Shown here: piece by piece, positions 13,731 through 26,941 of the stretch
How the letters are laid out: the number at the start of each line of letters is the position of its first letter
Position numbering within the stretch: position 1 is the stretch's first letter
From: Haemonchus contortus
Lineage: Eukaryota > Nematoda > Chromadorea > Rhabditida > Trichostrongylidae
Reading direction: 5' to 3'
Assembly (NCBI GenBank): GCA_000469685.2
Contig: LS997562.1
Coordinates: forward strand, 2,752,492 to 2,816,491
Length of the DNA: 64,000 bases
The notes under the pieces: model-generated
The model's database searches: none
The model's input: the letters and a program-made list of their open reading frames with translations, nothing else
What the model was told of the DNA's origin: nothing
Position numbers and translations under genes: made by a program

Positions 13731-13741
13731 ATTTCAGGTCG
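13731..13741 (+). promoter_or_regulatory. Splice acceptor just upstream of the RBBP6-type start codon (possible trans-splice site)
   Basis: The sequence ATTTCAG ends at 13737 and the ATG follows after only four bases. In nematodes such an acceptor directly before the start codon commonly receives a spliced leader, although an ordinary intron in the 5' leader would look the same. Confidence 0.5.
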
Positions 13742-16700
13742 ATGTCCTCGATTCACTACAAGTTTCGAGCGACACTGGAATACAAAACACTCCAGTTTGA
13801 CGGGTTACATATCACCGGAGCAGATCTTAAAAAGGAGATTTGTTTAAAGGAAGGGATTAAAGCAGAGGCTTTCGATTTGCTTTTACAGGCGAGACTAGTT
13901 TTTTCTATGGCATCATTTCATATATTAAATTCCTCGGTGAAAAAAAAACTTCTGATTCCAGAATGCTCATACAAAGAGAAGTTATACGGCAGAAGAACTC
14001 ATTCCTCGGAACTCGTCGATCATTGTGCAGCGAGTCCCACGAGAAGATGCCGAAAAGCTTCCCAAAATCCAGTAAATTAATTTTTCATGCATTTCTGTTT
14101 TTTTCTCTTCATCGAATTTTTCTAGCCTTTCTTACAATTAAACGTATCCTCAACCTGTTTTTTGTAGGCGTTTCAGCCAAATTGCAGAGATTGAGCCGCC
14201 ATTCGCGATACAATATATGCCTGGTGGTTTGAAAATACTAATTACATTTCCAGGGGTGTCAATACGGGAGCCGTCGTACGACCCTCAACAGCAGAAACTG
14301 GCTTGGTAGCTCCTGCGCACATGAATCCGGTTCGTGTTTTTTTCCCCTTCATAACCCCAAGCTTTTGCTATGCGCTGGAAGATTTCTCATTAATGTTTTC
14401 GTTTAAGGAGGAGTTTGAGAAGTTGTCGGAAGAGGATCAAATTGCTCATATCAAGGATGTATCTACAGCCAAGTATCACTCTAGCAAGTATGTTTTCTTG
14501 TAGTCTAGGTTAGCAAACTCAAAAAGGTTTAATTGAAGCAGTAGAGGAGGGAGGGGACTAATTAGACTTTGACCCCTTAACATGGTGGTTTTATGAGCAA
14601 CTCCAAACGAATGGAAGGCTCAGGCTTGTGTGATGACATTCTCAGCTAATGAAGATTTCACATGGGAGAGCCGTGCAGCCAGTAACAGACCAGTTGTAGT
14701 TTCTCGGTCAGGACCATAGAGATTTTCTCGTAATGTGAAGAAATCAGGGAACTCATACATTAGAAAATTGATCATGAAGTAGAAATAGAAATATTCCGAA
14801 ATGTGGATAGTGTCCAGAGGTGAGTATGGTAGTGTAGGAGTCTCGATTCTCAGCTAGTTGTCTTACCGGGCAGCGTGCCGTTTAGAACTACCTAAGGAAA
14901 TTATAGAGAATCTTCTGAGTAAGTATTGTGCTCGAAAAGATGAGTGCTCAATTGGGTCTCGAATATACGTTAACCTTCATAATTTGCCATCCTTCTGACC
15001 ACCTTTTGTAAATTTTTGAATTCAGCTTTCAAAAGAAGACGACGAACATTATGTCCGGACCGCCGCCTCCAACCTACACTTGCAATCGCTGCTATCAACC
15101 TGGTCACTGGTACAAGAACTGTCCAATGGTAATCACCATCGCTGCGCGGATGCGCCTTTTGGTCGCCGTAAGCCGGTAGCGGCTAGGGTTTGCCAATTGC
15201 TCCTCTTTAGGAGAACTATTTATAAACTTAGATATCATATACGGTTTCCTACACTTCGGGTATGTTCAAACCTCTTTGAACACATCGTCGGTTGATGTTG
15301 ATTTTCTTGTTGCTAACGTTTTTTTAATGTTTTTGTCTGTTTCTGTAGCTTTGCTTTGTTGTTGAACTGTTTAGCTGCGGTCATTGTACACAAGTTCAGA
15401 ATAGAAGCGGCCTTGAATAGGGCCAACTGACCTGTTAATATGAGCCTCCACATGCACAGCGTTGTTTTATTTGTTCGGGTCTTTGCGATAAATTAAGAGC
15501 TATATCCCCTCTGTGTTAGATCATCCGATTATTTCTGAAAAAATGCGACAAAACTCGATAAAGTAGTTTACGTCCCAGGAGACGTTCAGATTAGTCCACA
15601 GGCAGTGACAGTTACGACGACAGTACAGCGAATGTAAGACCTAATAGCGCGTCTTCTGGGTAGCATCGTTGATTTTAAGGTCTAAAAAGCCTCATCAAAA
15701 TATGGGGCGTTTCGTTTCGACTGCTCTGTTTTCAGTTGGCCACGAAGCGAACCACTGGGATTCCTTCGCAAGAGCTCATGGAGACGACTCCCGAGGATCC
15801 ACTAGCTATGTTGCATCCTTCAGGCAAGCTAGTTGTGCCAATCATGCATTGGAAGGCACGGCAGCATACCAAAAAGGCGTGTTATCAGACACTATTTGTC
15901 GTCTGTACCCTTGAATAACCTGTAACTTTAGGTCACTGAAGAGGGTCCGGCAGTGGAACGGGTGCCACCTCCAGAACTTACATGCCCATTGTGCTCTCAC
16001 CTACTGAAGGTGTGATTTTCAAATCAATCTCCTAGCATATGGTTGTATATGAGTTGCGATACTGATATTGTAGGACGCTGTGCTTACCACATGTTGTGGT
16101 CATTCTTTCTGTGCTGATTGTATCTCCAACAAACTGATGGAGTCGCCAGACCGCCAATGTCCAGGGAAAAATTGTGACCAGAAGCAGGTGCAACGGATTC
16201 TTTATCCTTTAAATGACGAGCGTTTTAATATAGTACGGAAGTTCCTTTTTACGGATTGTTGCTTTGGTGCGTCATGTAACCCCATTGCTTACTGTTACCC
16301 GTGATTTGAGGCTTTCGGGTGCACTCGATTGCATATGAGAAGGGTATTGATTTTTGCGATCATTTCTTTCCAATCTTCATTTCTATTTGCTGAATGCCTC
16401 CATTTTCACGATAACCCCTCACAATTTTAAATTTAGCAGGTCATTACATCTGGTGATTTTCTGTATTTAGTCCAAACGTGAGTTTTGTATAAGTTATGTC
16501 GTGAGGGCTAAGTTTACTTCTAGGGAGGGGCGTAAACAAAGATTCAACGCAACGCGTTCATGGTAGTAACGATGCCATTGGTGTAAGGCAATCATCGCGC
16601 GTAGTAGGTGACGCTCGTTGTCCGCCACTCATCGCATGCAGCACTTCGATTGGGAGGGGTTTTTATAGCTCAACGCAGTCTTATTCACACAGAAAAGAAT

Positions 16701-19700
16701 TTTTATGGGCTGAAACCATGTTGTAGCAGCAGAAAGGGCGATGGTGAGGAACGGGGTCGCTGCGAATTCGTTCAAACGCTTTCATCATTTTCATTGGTCT
16801 AAGTTTGTACCGAGCCCTTCCCTTAGCTTTTTTCACTGCAGCCTACTGATGAAGGCCGAATATCTCATTCTATCTTTTACAAAAAAGTAACTATTTAAGC
16901 TGTCAGTCGATGCATTGGTGCCAAACAAAACGGTTCGTCAAGCTGCTCAAGCATGGGCCATGGGTGGACCGGGCTCTGGAAATCAAGATCAAGAACATAT
17001 GAGGTTCAGGTAGGAATAGCCTACTAAGCCTCTCTCTGGTTACGAAACGAATTGATTTTATTTATTTCTTTTCAGAATTGGTCTTCAGCCTGCTGTAGCA
17101 GCACCCGCTGCATCTACTCCCCCTCCACCGGTGCCGGCTGCAGTTCCACAGCCGTCGGTTGCTGTAACAGCTCCAGCGACAACTCAGCCGACGGATACCA
17201 TTCAAAGCCAGAACTCTCCAAACCCATTTGCACCTGCGCCACCTGTGTCTATTCCGGCAAGTTTATACTGGTAGCTTATTAGGAGACAGAGAAAACCAAC
17301 CGTTGAGTAGTTGAATTCGGCATCATCTTGCTTCAACGGCTAATTTTTGCGTATTAAGGGCTCCATGTTCAGGTTCCGGCATCGTTTTCACAACCACCCC
17401 CAAACATGGTTCCTGGAGTAGCTGCGAGCTCATCGTCTTCTGGAGACACTTTGCTTCCGCCAGGGACTACCGCAGTTCCCCTGCCTCCGATGAACTTGCC
17501 CCTTCCACAAAGTAAGAATAGACAAAAAAAATGGTGGAACAGTAATGGATTTCTCCTTCAGCTTTGCACTCTGCCGCTAACCTCCCTCCAATTCCCGGTG
17601 TAGGGCTGCCACTACAATCTCACATGATTGTTCAAACTGCATCCAGTCAACCCTCTTACATGCGAGTTTTTACTTTTTAGTTGATTCGAAGGACTTCCAC
17701 GGTAAAAGACTTTTTTTATAGTTTCAATCAACCGCCACCAATGCCCACAATGAATCTCGGTGCACCACAGCCGCAAATTATGGATGCGTGGGATGCCTTC
17801 CTTCACAGAAAAGATCGGGAAAGAGAGCGACCCCGAAAGCGAAATAGGCTTGTCTTTCTATATTAGTCATTAATTCTCGGTTTCAATACCAGTTCATGTC
17901 GTGGGAAGATTGACGATAACGATAATATTCAGGAGTAGAAATCGTTCATCCAGTTCATCATCGTCATCTTCTTCTGGAGACGATCGCAGGAAACGACGGG
18001 AACGTCATGATAGACGTCGTACCCATCGTAGCGACAAGCCAAGGGAAAGGGATCGTGGACGAGATAGCAGGTTTCGCCGAACGGACGAACGAAGCGAGCG
18101 AAGGGATCGTGACAGGGAGAGAGAAAGGGAACGCGATTATGCAGATCGTGACAGGCATCGGGAAAATAGGTGAGGGTGGTATGTGTCTCGCCTCTAAGGG
18201 ACTGTGTAAAGTTTTTTGTGTTTAGGCCTCCACGATCAGGTGTATATCAGTCCCGTTCTCGGGATCTAAAAGAGGTTCGTTTTAGTAGTTTGAATTGCGG
18301 ATGCGTCGAACATCTACATATTTCCAGGAAGCTCCTCTGCCTTCACTAATGGGTCTTGATCTGAGCATTCCGCCCAACTTTAGTGCAGTTGGCGGTGAGA
18401 AACGTGAAAGATCAAGGAGTCGCTCAAAGTCACCTCAAAACGCTCAAGCAGCTTCGGCAAGTGATCGCAAGAAACGAAAGAAGAAGGACAGATATAAGAA
18501 CGATCCGAATTATCGTCTACGTAAGCCAGAAAAAGAGCAGAGACCAAGGAAGTCTAATGAAAGTGAGGATGTAGCTAGAGAAATTGCCGATGAGGAGGCC
18601 ATTGACGGGACGCTCAGGGAAGTAGCCGAGGTGATTTACTACCTTTTTTTAATGTTTTTCATAGAACGGTTATTAACATCGGGTAAAACCAGGCAATCAT
18701 GTATAGAAATATTCGCCATTTACTTGGAAAGATTCCTATTAATCCCTATTCTCGTTTCAGTTTGTCCGGGTGGAAGCCAATTGCGATGACGACGGCATTG
18801 AGTTTGAGATTGATGAGACTGAAGTAGTGGTAAAGGATTCCGTTACTGAAGCAGAAGATGAGAAGAGTGTCACAGATACGGAAGCTCCACCAGTTGAAGC
18901 TGCAGATGTAAGCTTCTTTTGCTCCTATTAAGATCTTTATCTGTTTTTATAGGTGCCATTGCAATTTTTTTTTTGTTTCAGACAGCTGCTGTCGAAGCAA
19001 TGAGTGAAGCGGACAATGAAGAACCGGTAGAGCGTCGATCTGAGTCTGACGCTACTCATTCTACTCTCGTTACTAGGGATGATACTACTGACAAAGAAAA
19101 AGACACTGTTGCTGAAGAACCTGCAGAAGATGATGAAGATCGGGGAAGCTCGAAGAAAAAGGAAAAGAAGCATAAAAAACATAAGAAGCATAGGAAACAT
19201 AAGTAAGTCTTGAAAAGTCTCACATGAACTTTCCTGATGTTTCTCAATGATTGGCTTTATCGAAGATTCATTACAGAGAGGGTGAAGACGAGGGCGAAGG
19301 AGAATCAAAGCACAAGCATAAACGAAAGAAGGATAAAAAAGAGAAGAAGGAGAAAAGAAGAAAGGAGAAGAAACATCGGCATTTTAAGGAGAAGGACGAA
19401 GATACCAGTGATAGCCGAGTTAAAGAGGTAATCCTTCATTTGTGGTTCAATTTTAATGCCGCAAGCAGTAACAACAAATAAGCATCACATGTTTCAAGAG
19501 CTAGTTACTTTCATTTCATGAAATTCGTATTTTTAGGAAGAGGTCCACGAGGAGGAAAAGCCATCCCGCGATGTTCCTGAGAAGAAAAACGTTGAAAGCG
19601 TTGTTCACGTTGAGGAGCGGCGGGGATCCGATAGTAGCACCAGCCATAAAAGGAAGGAATCTCAGAGGGGCTCCTACAGTGATCGAAAACATGAAGAAAG

Positions 19701-20815
19701 AAAATCAAAGAACGAGAGCAACAACAAACGATATGATGAAGTCCGTGGCGAGAGAACGGAAAAAACTGGCAGGGAGCGTGACCGAAGCGTGGATAGAAGG
19801 CATGGAGACAAAAGTTATAGAAAAGATGAGAAAAGTAGAAATAGGAGCCGTGAAAGAAATGAACATAAAAGCAGAGATGATGATAGTAAAAGGCGAGATG
19901 CTGAAAAGGATCGTGACAAAGAATCTGCTAGTGCTAGGCAACGAGAAAGAGATAATGATCGCAAAGAAATTCCAACTTCTAAGAGCGAACGAAAAGAAGT
20001 CGTCTCGTCCAAGGACCATCAAGAAAAAGATAGAAAGAACGAGAAATCAGGTGATAGGAATCGAGACCAACGACGAGAAACCTCAAACAGCAGCTCTAAA
20101 CCGCGAGCGACTGCAGAATCTTCCAGCTCCAAGACCCAACAAACAACTAGTAAGGGATCTAGTGTAAAGGAAACTGTACCTCCACCGAAGGAGTCAAAGG
20201 AAGTTGTATCTCAAGTCAAGGAGTCTGAGGAGCCAACAACAGCAGTTCGAAAACAAAAAGTTCCTATTACTGCTCCCACTGAAGAGGAGCCAGTTGTGAA
20301 GAAGTTGAAAACGGTGCGTTTTTATATAGCTTTAGATTTCGAGCGTTTGGCTTCTTTTATAAAGCCGTTATCTTTGCAAAGCTAATATTGGAGAATACTT
20401 GGTCCGAAAATAGGATTAGTTACAATAGCCTCAATTTTTCATGGTTTTTTATCTCGAATTATATTAGTATATTTTAAGGAAAGCGCATCTGCGATGAGCC
20501 CGACCAAAGCTGCTCTTGCGTCAATGGTAAAGTTCAAGGTGAACGCGGCCGCTGCGAAGAGAGTGCCACCAGGTTTGAAGCCATTCGTGCCTGCGGCTCA
20601 AGAGACGACAGACGTGGAAGAGGATAAAAGTAAGGTAGTGTGATGTATGCTTCTAGTCGATCGTCCGTATTTTCTCCATGATTGCCTATACGTACGATAT
20701 CAATCAATGATTTAAGGTGTCGACAACAGACGAAGACAGCGGAGGTGATCGCAGAATGCGTGATGCATTTTCTCCGCCAAAACTTCAAAGAAAAAAGATC
20801 ACACTTAATCTTTGA
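13742..20815 (+). CDS. rbpl-1: RBBP6-family E3 ubiquitin ligase (DWNN, zinc knuckle, RING), 22 exons
   Basis: RBBP6 proteins link ubiquitin ligation to mRNA 3'-end processing in the nucleus. Exons: 13742-13888, 13962-14071, 14254-14305, 14408-14487, 15026-15128, 15736-15876, 15932-16009, 16074-16187, 16900-17009, 17076-17256, 17373-17511, 17562-17661, 17722-17847, 17933-18169, 18226-18274, 18328-18630, 18761-18907, 18982-19202, 19277-19427, 19537-20313, 20479-20634, 20717-20815. They sum to 3621 nt, 1206 codons plus stop, with matching phases throughout. The DWNN ubiquitin-like fold is at residues 1-80. A CCHC knuckle is at 149-162 (Cys149, Cys152, His157, Cys162). The RING/U-box is at about 227-275, with Cys229, Cys232, Cys244 or 245, His247, Cys250, Cys253, Cys266 and Cys271. 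A Pro/Ala-rich linker, an RS-rich block (about 495-570) and a Lys/Glu/Arg-rich tail follow, as in metazoan orthologues. Introns 1, 6, 10, 12 and 13 read as GC-AG. The symbol follows the C. elegans orthologue. Confidence 0.95.
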
Positions 20816-22119
20816 GCTTCTGATGTCTTTATGTTTTCCACGTAATCGTCGGGTCTATTTGAAGCATTAGAAAGAATCTGTTTTTTGTTGTTCATTGCAG
20901 TACTGCTGTACATTGCATTTCAAATATTTATTACTCAGTTCACGAGTTGTCTTTGAACGATGGCTGTTGGTTGGTTGTTAGTAGGATGCCCGGTAAAAAA
21001 TGTCAACAGTCACAGTTTGTGCTGCTTCCCAGATTTGTATTCTTCTGTTGAATTTGTCATTTTAATAAAATTATACAGAGTCGTTTATTTTAATGCTACA
21101 GGGGTTGAAGCCTTAATTTATTGCTATGCATTTCTGAAAGCACCGAGAGGATCGTTGTAATGGTGCTTCTAAACCGTTACTTGCTCCTAAAGCTACTTTT
21201 AATGCGATTTTTTGATTTCGAGTCATCCGGAAAAAGATTTTTTTGAAAAAAGGGGCGGAACTATCCCTACGTTATATTTGTAATTAGGTGTTGAGTCAGT
21301 CATTCGTTGTTGGCAGCTGTAGTTATCGCTGTGCTACATCCACAATAAAGAACTAATTTAAGCGATTGAAAATAAAGAAAGGATCGTTGGATGGAAGTAC
21401 GCATCAAAGAGGCTGAGGCCCGGTTGCACAGTGGCTCAAAGGAAAACAACGGATGGAAGTTACGTCTTGAAAGATGCGGTATGTCGTTGTCCAGGCCATG
21501 TCAATGTTTTGATGATTTACACTGAAGTTTTTCGAGTGGCATCCGCTAGGACGAAGATGAGGGCTGAAAGACTGCCGTAATGACCCAAAATTGCCGTAAA
21601 ATTTAAAAAATTTAGTAGGCATAAATACTCTGGGCAAAGCATAGTATTGTGTCATGCCCCACGGCAAATCGCTATATTGCCTTTTGGTCGTTTCTAGAGA
21701 ATTTATATTTTTTGTATATAAAAGACAATTTCCCGATCACAGTGCTTACAGCGTTTTCGTACTTCCTCTGATATCAATTTTTTTAGTTTTCATGAGGTTT
21801 TTTGGAAAAATGCTTTGGGAAGTTCCCAAAGAATGGTTTTGTCTTTTTTCTGTAACTGCTTAATGTAAAAACGGCAAAATAATTATCCGCTGAGGATTTA
21901 AGGATTTAAAAACATCATCAGAATCGGTCAAGGGTCATGGAAAAAATGGGAGATTGGAGTCTAGGAAGCTCATTCGATCGGCTTACCTTTTATATATTCC
22001 GTAATCAGTTGATTTTTTGACATCATAGAATAGAATGAGATCCCGTTTTCGATTTGTGCTTTCCTGAAGTTCTCGTTTTGCTTTGTTGTTTATCACCTTC
22101 AAGGTACTGTCTATTTCAG
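20816..22119. other. Region between the RBBP6-type gene and fcp-1
   Basis: This stretch should hold the 3' untranslated region of the upstream gene, the promoter of fcp-1 and its first coding exon. The first recognised fcp-1 exon opens at a splice acceptor, so a start codon must lie upstream. I could not identify that exon with confidence; several ATG-bearing short frames exist. AATAAA hexamers occur at 21064 and again near 21343 and 21370. Confidence 0.5.
21064..21069 (+). terminator. Candidate polyadenylation signal for the RBBP6-type gene
   Basis: A canonical AATAAA lies about 250 nt after the stop codon. Two further AATAAA hexamers between 21340 and 21375 are alternatives. Confidence 0.4.
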
Positions 22120-25100
22120 GTAGTCCTTGAATATCAAACGCCTTCTGGTGAAATGGTAAAGCTGAAGGCGCCGATTGAGGGTGTCGTCACGTTCGATCGG
22201 GCAGCTAAGAAAGGTGCAGAAATGGTTCAGGTTTGTGTTTTTCTGATACCTCATCTTTTTCAGTCAGCTTCTTACCATCGTTTGGTGGTGTTGCTTTCAT
22301 GCTCTTTATTTAGGATATGCTAATAGCTCGTATCGAGCCTTGTCATCATGCTATTGTCATCAAAGATATGTGCGCGACGTGCGGACGTGATCTCAGAGAG
22401 TATGCTTTTTTTTCTCTGGGGCAAATTTTTGTCATCGTCCTGCGATAAATTTCTTTTTTGTTTTACAGAAAAGATGGACGAGCAGGACAGCGAAAGGAAG
22501 CTGCAACAGCAAATGTGTCGATGATCCATCACGTACCAGAGCTCATCGTATCGGATGACGTTAGTGCTTGAATTTTACCTTGATCTCCCCTAGTTTTTTC
22601 GGCAGTAATGAGCAGAGATATGCGTAACTTTGTGTTCCAGTTGGCCGAAGAACTTGGCTCAGCAGACTTGAAAAATGTCCTAAATTCACGTAAACTTGTT
22701 TTATTGGTTGATCTCGATCAAACAGTAATCCACACGACAAATCGTCCTTTCAAAGTTGATCCTCAAAAGGTAAGTTGAAATCTGATATTGATTGTGAAGT
22801 GGCTAATAATAGTTAGCAATTCAGCACGGCGAAATTTATACTTACAAAATGTTCGGCGCGGAATACCATACAAAACTGAGACCGTATACGCATGAATTCC
22901 TTGAACATATGAGTGCTCTCTACGAAATGCACATCATAACATATGGCCAGCGGCAGTATGCTCACAAGATTGCAGAGGTCAGTACGGTACACGCAGAGTA
23001 GCATGTGGTGGGGGTGCACCTGAAATCGAGTGCTCATATGTTCTTTTTCCAGTTTCTCGACCCGAAAAAGACGCTATTTGCTCAGCGGATTTTATCGAGA
23101 GACGAGCTGTTTTCGGCGCAACATAAGACCCGAAACTTGAGAGCGCTTTTTTCCTTGCGGAGATCAGCTGATCGCTATTATTGATGATCGCGCTGATGTT
23201 TGGCAATTTTCCGAGGCCCTTATTCAGGTGACTGTGGCTTTTTCTCTTACTCTTTCGAGGAGCATAATGTTGTTGTTCTATTTCATAGTATTCTCGTGGA
23301 AAATTTCGCGTACGTGTTACAGGTCAAACCCTACAGGTTTTTCAAAAGAAGTGGGAGATATCAACGCGCCCGTTGGAGGGACAAAAGAAGGCTTGCTTCC
23401 CGCTGTCGACGTCGGTATGACAAGTTGAAACATAGCAGTATCAACTGACGAGGTTTACTTTCTATTCTAGAGGATGATGCGGAACATGATCGAACTTTGG
23501 AGCATGTAGAAAGGATGCTGATCGATGTACACGCTAATTTTTACAAGCACTATGACAAGACGAAAGAAATTCGAGATGTTAAGGTTACTCTCCCAATGCT
23601 TATTTTCATTGCTTGCCTTGGTATAATTATTGTCCACTAGGGGTTTGTCCGACAGGATCAATGCTGATCGGTGAATTTCGTTGCATTCGTGTTGAGTACT
23701 TGTCAACTGAGGCCAAATTTTTTCGGATTGGCCCGAATAATCTTTAAGTGCCAATTTTGGTTTATTCCTTCAAAAACTAGTACTAACTCGTTGCAGGTAG
23801 TGATAAGTTACATCAAAAAGCAAGTGTTACGAGGTCTCGTCATTGTGCTATCAGGTGTGGTCCCGCTAGGAATGAAAACGGAGCACTCTGAAGCATATCG
23901 GTTGTGTGTTCAGTTCGGAGCAACGGTAGGCTAAGTGGGTGTTTAATGAAATGAATGAATAAATTATCACTCTATTGAAGGTTGCTGATCAAGTGACTGA
24001 GCAGACAAACGCATCTAGTTGCAGTACGGTGGGGAACAACGTGAGTTTTTCGAAGCCGTGATTACTCTACTCATATTTTTATTTTGCACTGCTCTTGTTC
24101 GACGTTTACGTTGCACCAGGGGTTACTAAAGCTTATCAGATTCTTCTTCTTTCCTCTACCAACTCCTAGTGCACCTTCCCCGACCATGGATAGGATGTTC
24201 TAGCGAGATTTTTGCTTTTTTTTAATTGCTTCTCTCCCACACTTCTACTCATCTATTTTAGGTTCTACTTTGCCTCTGAAATGGCTTTTTGTATCCCGGT
24301 AACCATTTGCTCATAAGGGGGAACTTCTTGTTTTTTCTTTTTGCTTTCTTTTGTTCACCATGATTGCCAACTAATAGTGGATTGATGACTACTGCCACAT
24401 TCTTCTTTTTTTATTCTGTGCAGAAGGAAAGTATTGTTCGGAAAGTTTTTCAGAAACTCAACTTTATTCTTTTATTTTCATAGAAGGGAATTTCGATGGA
24501 GAAAAAGTCGACCCTCCGCTATATTGTAGATCCATTATAGCACTTTTGATCGTCTTTAATTTTATTTTGCTAACAAACGGTAAGCCCACCTATTATAGAA
24601 AGGTCATGGCCGCATGTAAACTAGGCATTCCAATCGTGACACCCTTCTGGCTATATGCTTGTGTTGAAAAATTGCTAAAGGTAGTTGATTCTTTTTATTT
24701 TATATTTATATGTTGTAAAGATACATTTGATTGGTACGAGTTATTCATTGAATTCCTGCAGAAAAAAAATCCCTGCAGAAAAACCAATACGAATTTGTTA
24801 GAGGTTCATCTCCTTAGCAATCATGTTTTTTTTTCAAGGCATAAAAACAGTGCATCATCTCAAAAAGAAAACAATTATTGAAATGAGTAAATACATCAAT
24901 TAAGGCTGACGAAAAAGAGTTTGAGCTCACAAAAGATTCCATACCCCCTGAAGGTCGACCGCTAGGCAGCAGGATCATACCTGAGCTCACAAGTATTGAT
25001 GCGATGAAGAAGGAAACAATAGCGGCCATGGAGCATGAGGTTGTCTTAAAGAATTTCTTCCTCCTTTCTGGTCTTAAGTGTAACCAATAACGCGAGAATA

Positions 25101-25493
25101 TTTTAAGGTTGACGAGGTTCTATCAGAAGGTGATGATTCCGAAGAAGAGTGTGAAGAAAAACTAAAAAGAAGGCTAAACGGAGGTGATGGAAGCGGTGAT
25201 GAAGATGACGAAGTAGAAAAAGAGCTGGCTATGAAGCGGGCTCGATGGGAGCGAGAAGGCAACTTTGAAAACACCTGAGGAAGAAAATTTTGACGACGAT
25301 GAGAATACTAATCAGGACGACAGTTTTCTGTGAGGCTACCTATGAAGAAACAACAAATGGCGATGCTAAAGGTGAAGTAACACAAGTTCTGGATGAGGAA
25401 GAGACTCGAGACATTCCATATGATGATGAGGAAGATGAAGAGATTGAGGACATGGCAGCTCTGATAGAGCGGCAAGTTTCGCATGAGAGTTGA
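22120..25493 (+). CDS. fcp-1: RNA polymerase II CTD phosphatase FCP1, partial at 5' end and frame-disturbed
   Basis: FCP1 dephosphorylates the CTD of RNA polymerase II, mainly at Ser2, so that the enzyme can be recycled. Exons: 22120-22230, 22314-22399, 22469-22559, 22641-22769, 22825-22977, 23053-23227, 23323-23414, 23471-23583, 23797-23925, 23981-24040, 24599-24680, 24905-25039, 25108-25493. The N-terminal biotinyl-lipoyl-like part is followed by a CATCG pair. The catalytic DLDQT (DxDxT) is at 22710-22724 and the second aspartate motif IIDDR near 23176-23190. A BRCT domain spans exons 9-11 (LSGVVPLGMKTEHSEAYRLC to KLGIPIVTPFWLYAC). The acidic tail ends EIEDMAALIERQ, like the TFIIF/TFIIB-binding end of other FCP1 proteins. 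As printed, five exons positions are one base too long: T6 at 23147-23152, A4 at 23344-23347, A3 at 24007-24009, GG at 25258-25259 and T4 at 25324-25327. Removing one base at each restores both family similarity and splice phase, so this is probably a working gene with sequence errors. The first coding exon is not identified. Confidence 0.93.
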
Positions 25494-26093
25494 CGGACAA
25501 TTCAGCAGCATGTGAAGGTTTGCTTTTGGGATGGCCAAAGTGTTTTTCCCCTTTTGCAGCTGTTTACATCTGTTTTGGGTCACTTTCAGGAAAATTTGAA
25601 GAGAAAGGAACTACGAAAACCATTCAAAACATTTCTATCCAATGGGACTACTTTGAATTGGGATTTCGCAGTTTCTTTTCTCTTTTTCCCTTTTTCCCTT
25701 TCTTTGTCAGGGCAGTTTTGTGGATATGGCCTTTTTTCTATGCTACAAAAAATCGCCCTTCAGTTGCTCGCTCGCTACGTCCCAAAAGTTGGGAGGGTTG
25801 AATGATCCTAGGAGAGTGAGGGGAATGAATTTCATCGCTTGCATTGGGAATCGTTGATGAGTCATTTGGTTTTATTTCACTCCGGAATGATCATGGGGAC
25901 GAAGAACATGTGGTTTATGACTGATACGTGCCCATACTATCGATATCCGATCACATCAAGGGAGATTCTGTTTTGTGTTCGCTATACATCTATCCTCTTC
26001 TCGACCATTTTAACAGTATTGCCGAATTTCGAAGTGCCAAACCTTTTTTGTGAGTTCCGGTAATTTCAGCGGAGGAGTCTCCCAAAGGATTTT

Positions 26094-26143
26094 TTGAGGT
26101 TCAGTCGTACTATTCGGCTCCATATGGCACGACTGAACCTCAA
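26094..26143. repeat. Perfect hairpin, 15-bp arms, 20-nt loop
   Basis: TTGAGGTTCAGTCGT at 26094-26108 is exactly complementary to 26129-26143. It lies about 600 nt after the fcp-1 stop codon, so it could be in the transcript. It is a structural observation only. Confidence 0.7.
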
Positions 26144-26935
26144 TACCCCCAATGGCAGCAACACAAGTGATCATGGAGAGGGTCAGTCATAAATCGCTTG
26201 TGAAAAAAATAGTTTGGACGTCTGGCAAGCAGTAAAGTCCAATGGGCTGGAGTAGGTGATGGGATAGGTAATGTTCCTCGTCAACCGTGACCATACATTT
26301 ACCACTCAAGCATGTAATTTTCAAGAATAACCAAGTAATCGATTTTCCCACTCCTTTCCCATTACCACCGTTTCATTCTGCCCGAATAACTTGACCAATG
26401 GCTCAGGGGATTTAGAATGGGCATTCTTTTGCGCGGCCGCTGGTTTTCATGGCTGACGGTGTTTTTTTCTTTTTTTTCTTTCTGAAGACCAAACTGAACT
26501 AGTTGATCAGATTTTTTCATTTTTGTACATGTACACCTCTATTTGTGGTCCTCAATTTGCTCAAATGTTCGCTTACCACACCCAATTCATATGAGTGATT
26601 GGTTTTGTGACCTTGTTTTGATGCTTTCGATTCGCCGTTTCCTCAAATGTGCCGCATATCAAAATTGATTGTCAAAAGTTTTTTTTTACTTGATTTTTTT
26701 GGTTTCTTTTGGCATATTTTGTATAAGATATCTCTTCGTGTAAACATTTTCGGTTTTAATTGTGTCAAGTAATGGGATGGCATCGCCAAACCAGATCGTC
26801 TCTAATGCCTCAGCGTGACGCCATTGCGTCAGCCACGAACGTTGTCGTTCTCTCATCGGTATCGGGTCTCGTTATTCGATACTCATTTTGTGTTTATCTC
26901 CGGTAAAATTCTTGATGATTCATGTTGGTCATGTA

Positions 26936-26941
26936 AATAAA
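26936..26941 (+). terminator. Candidate polyadenylation signal for fcp-1
   Basis: A canonical AATAAA lies about 1.44 kb after the stop codon. A 3' UTR of that length is long for a nematode, so an earlier variant hexamer may be used instead. Confidence 0.3.
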
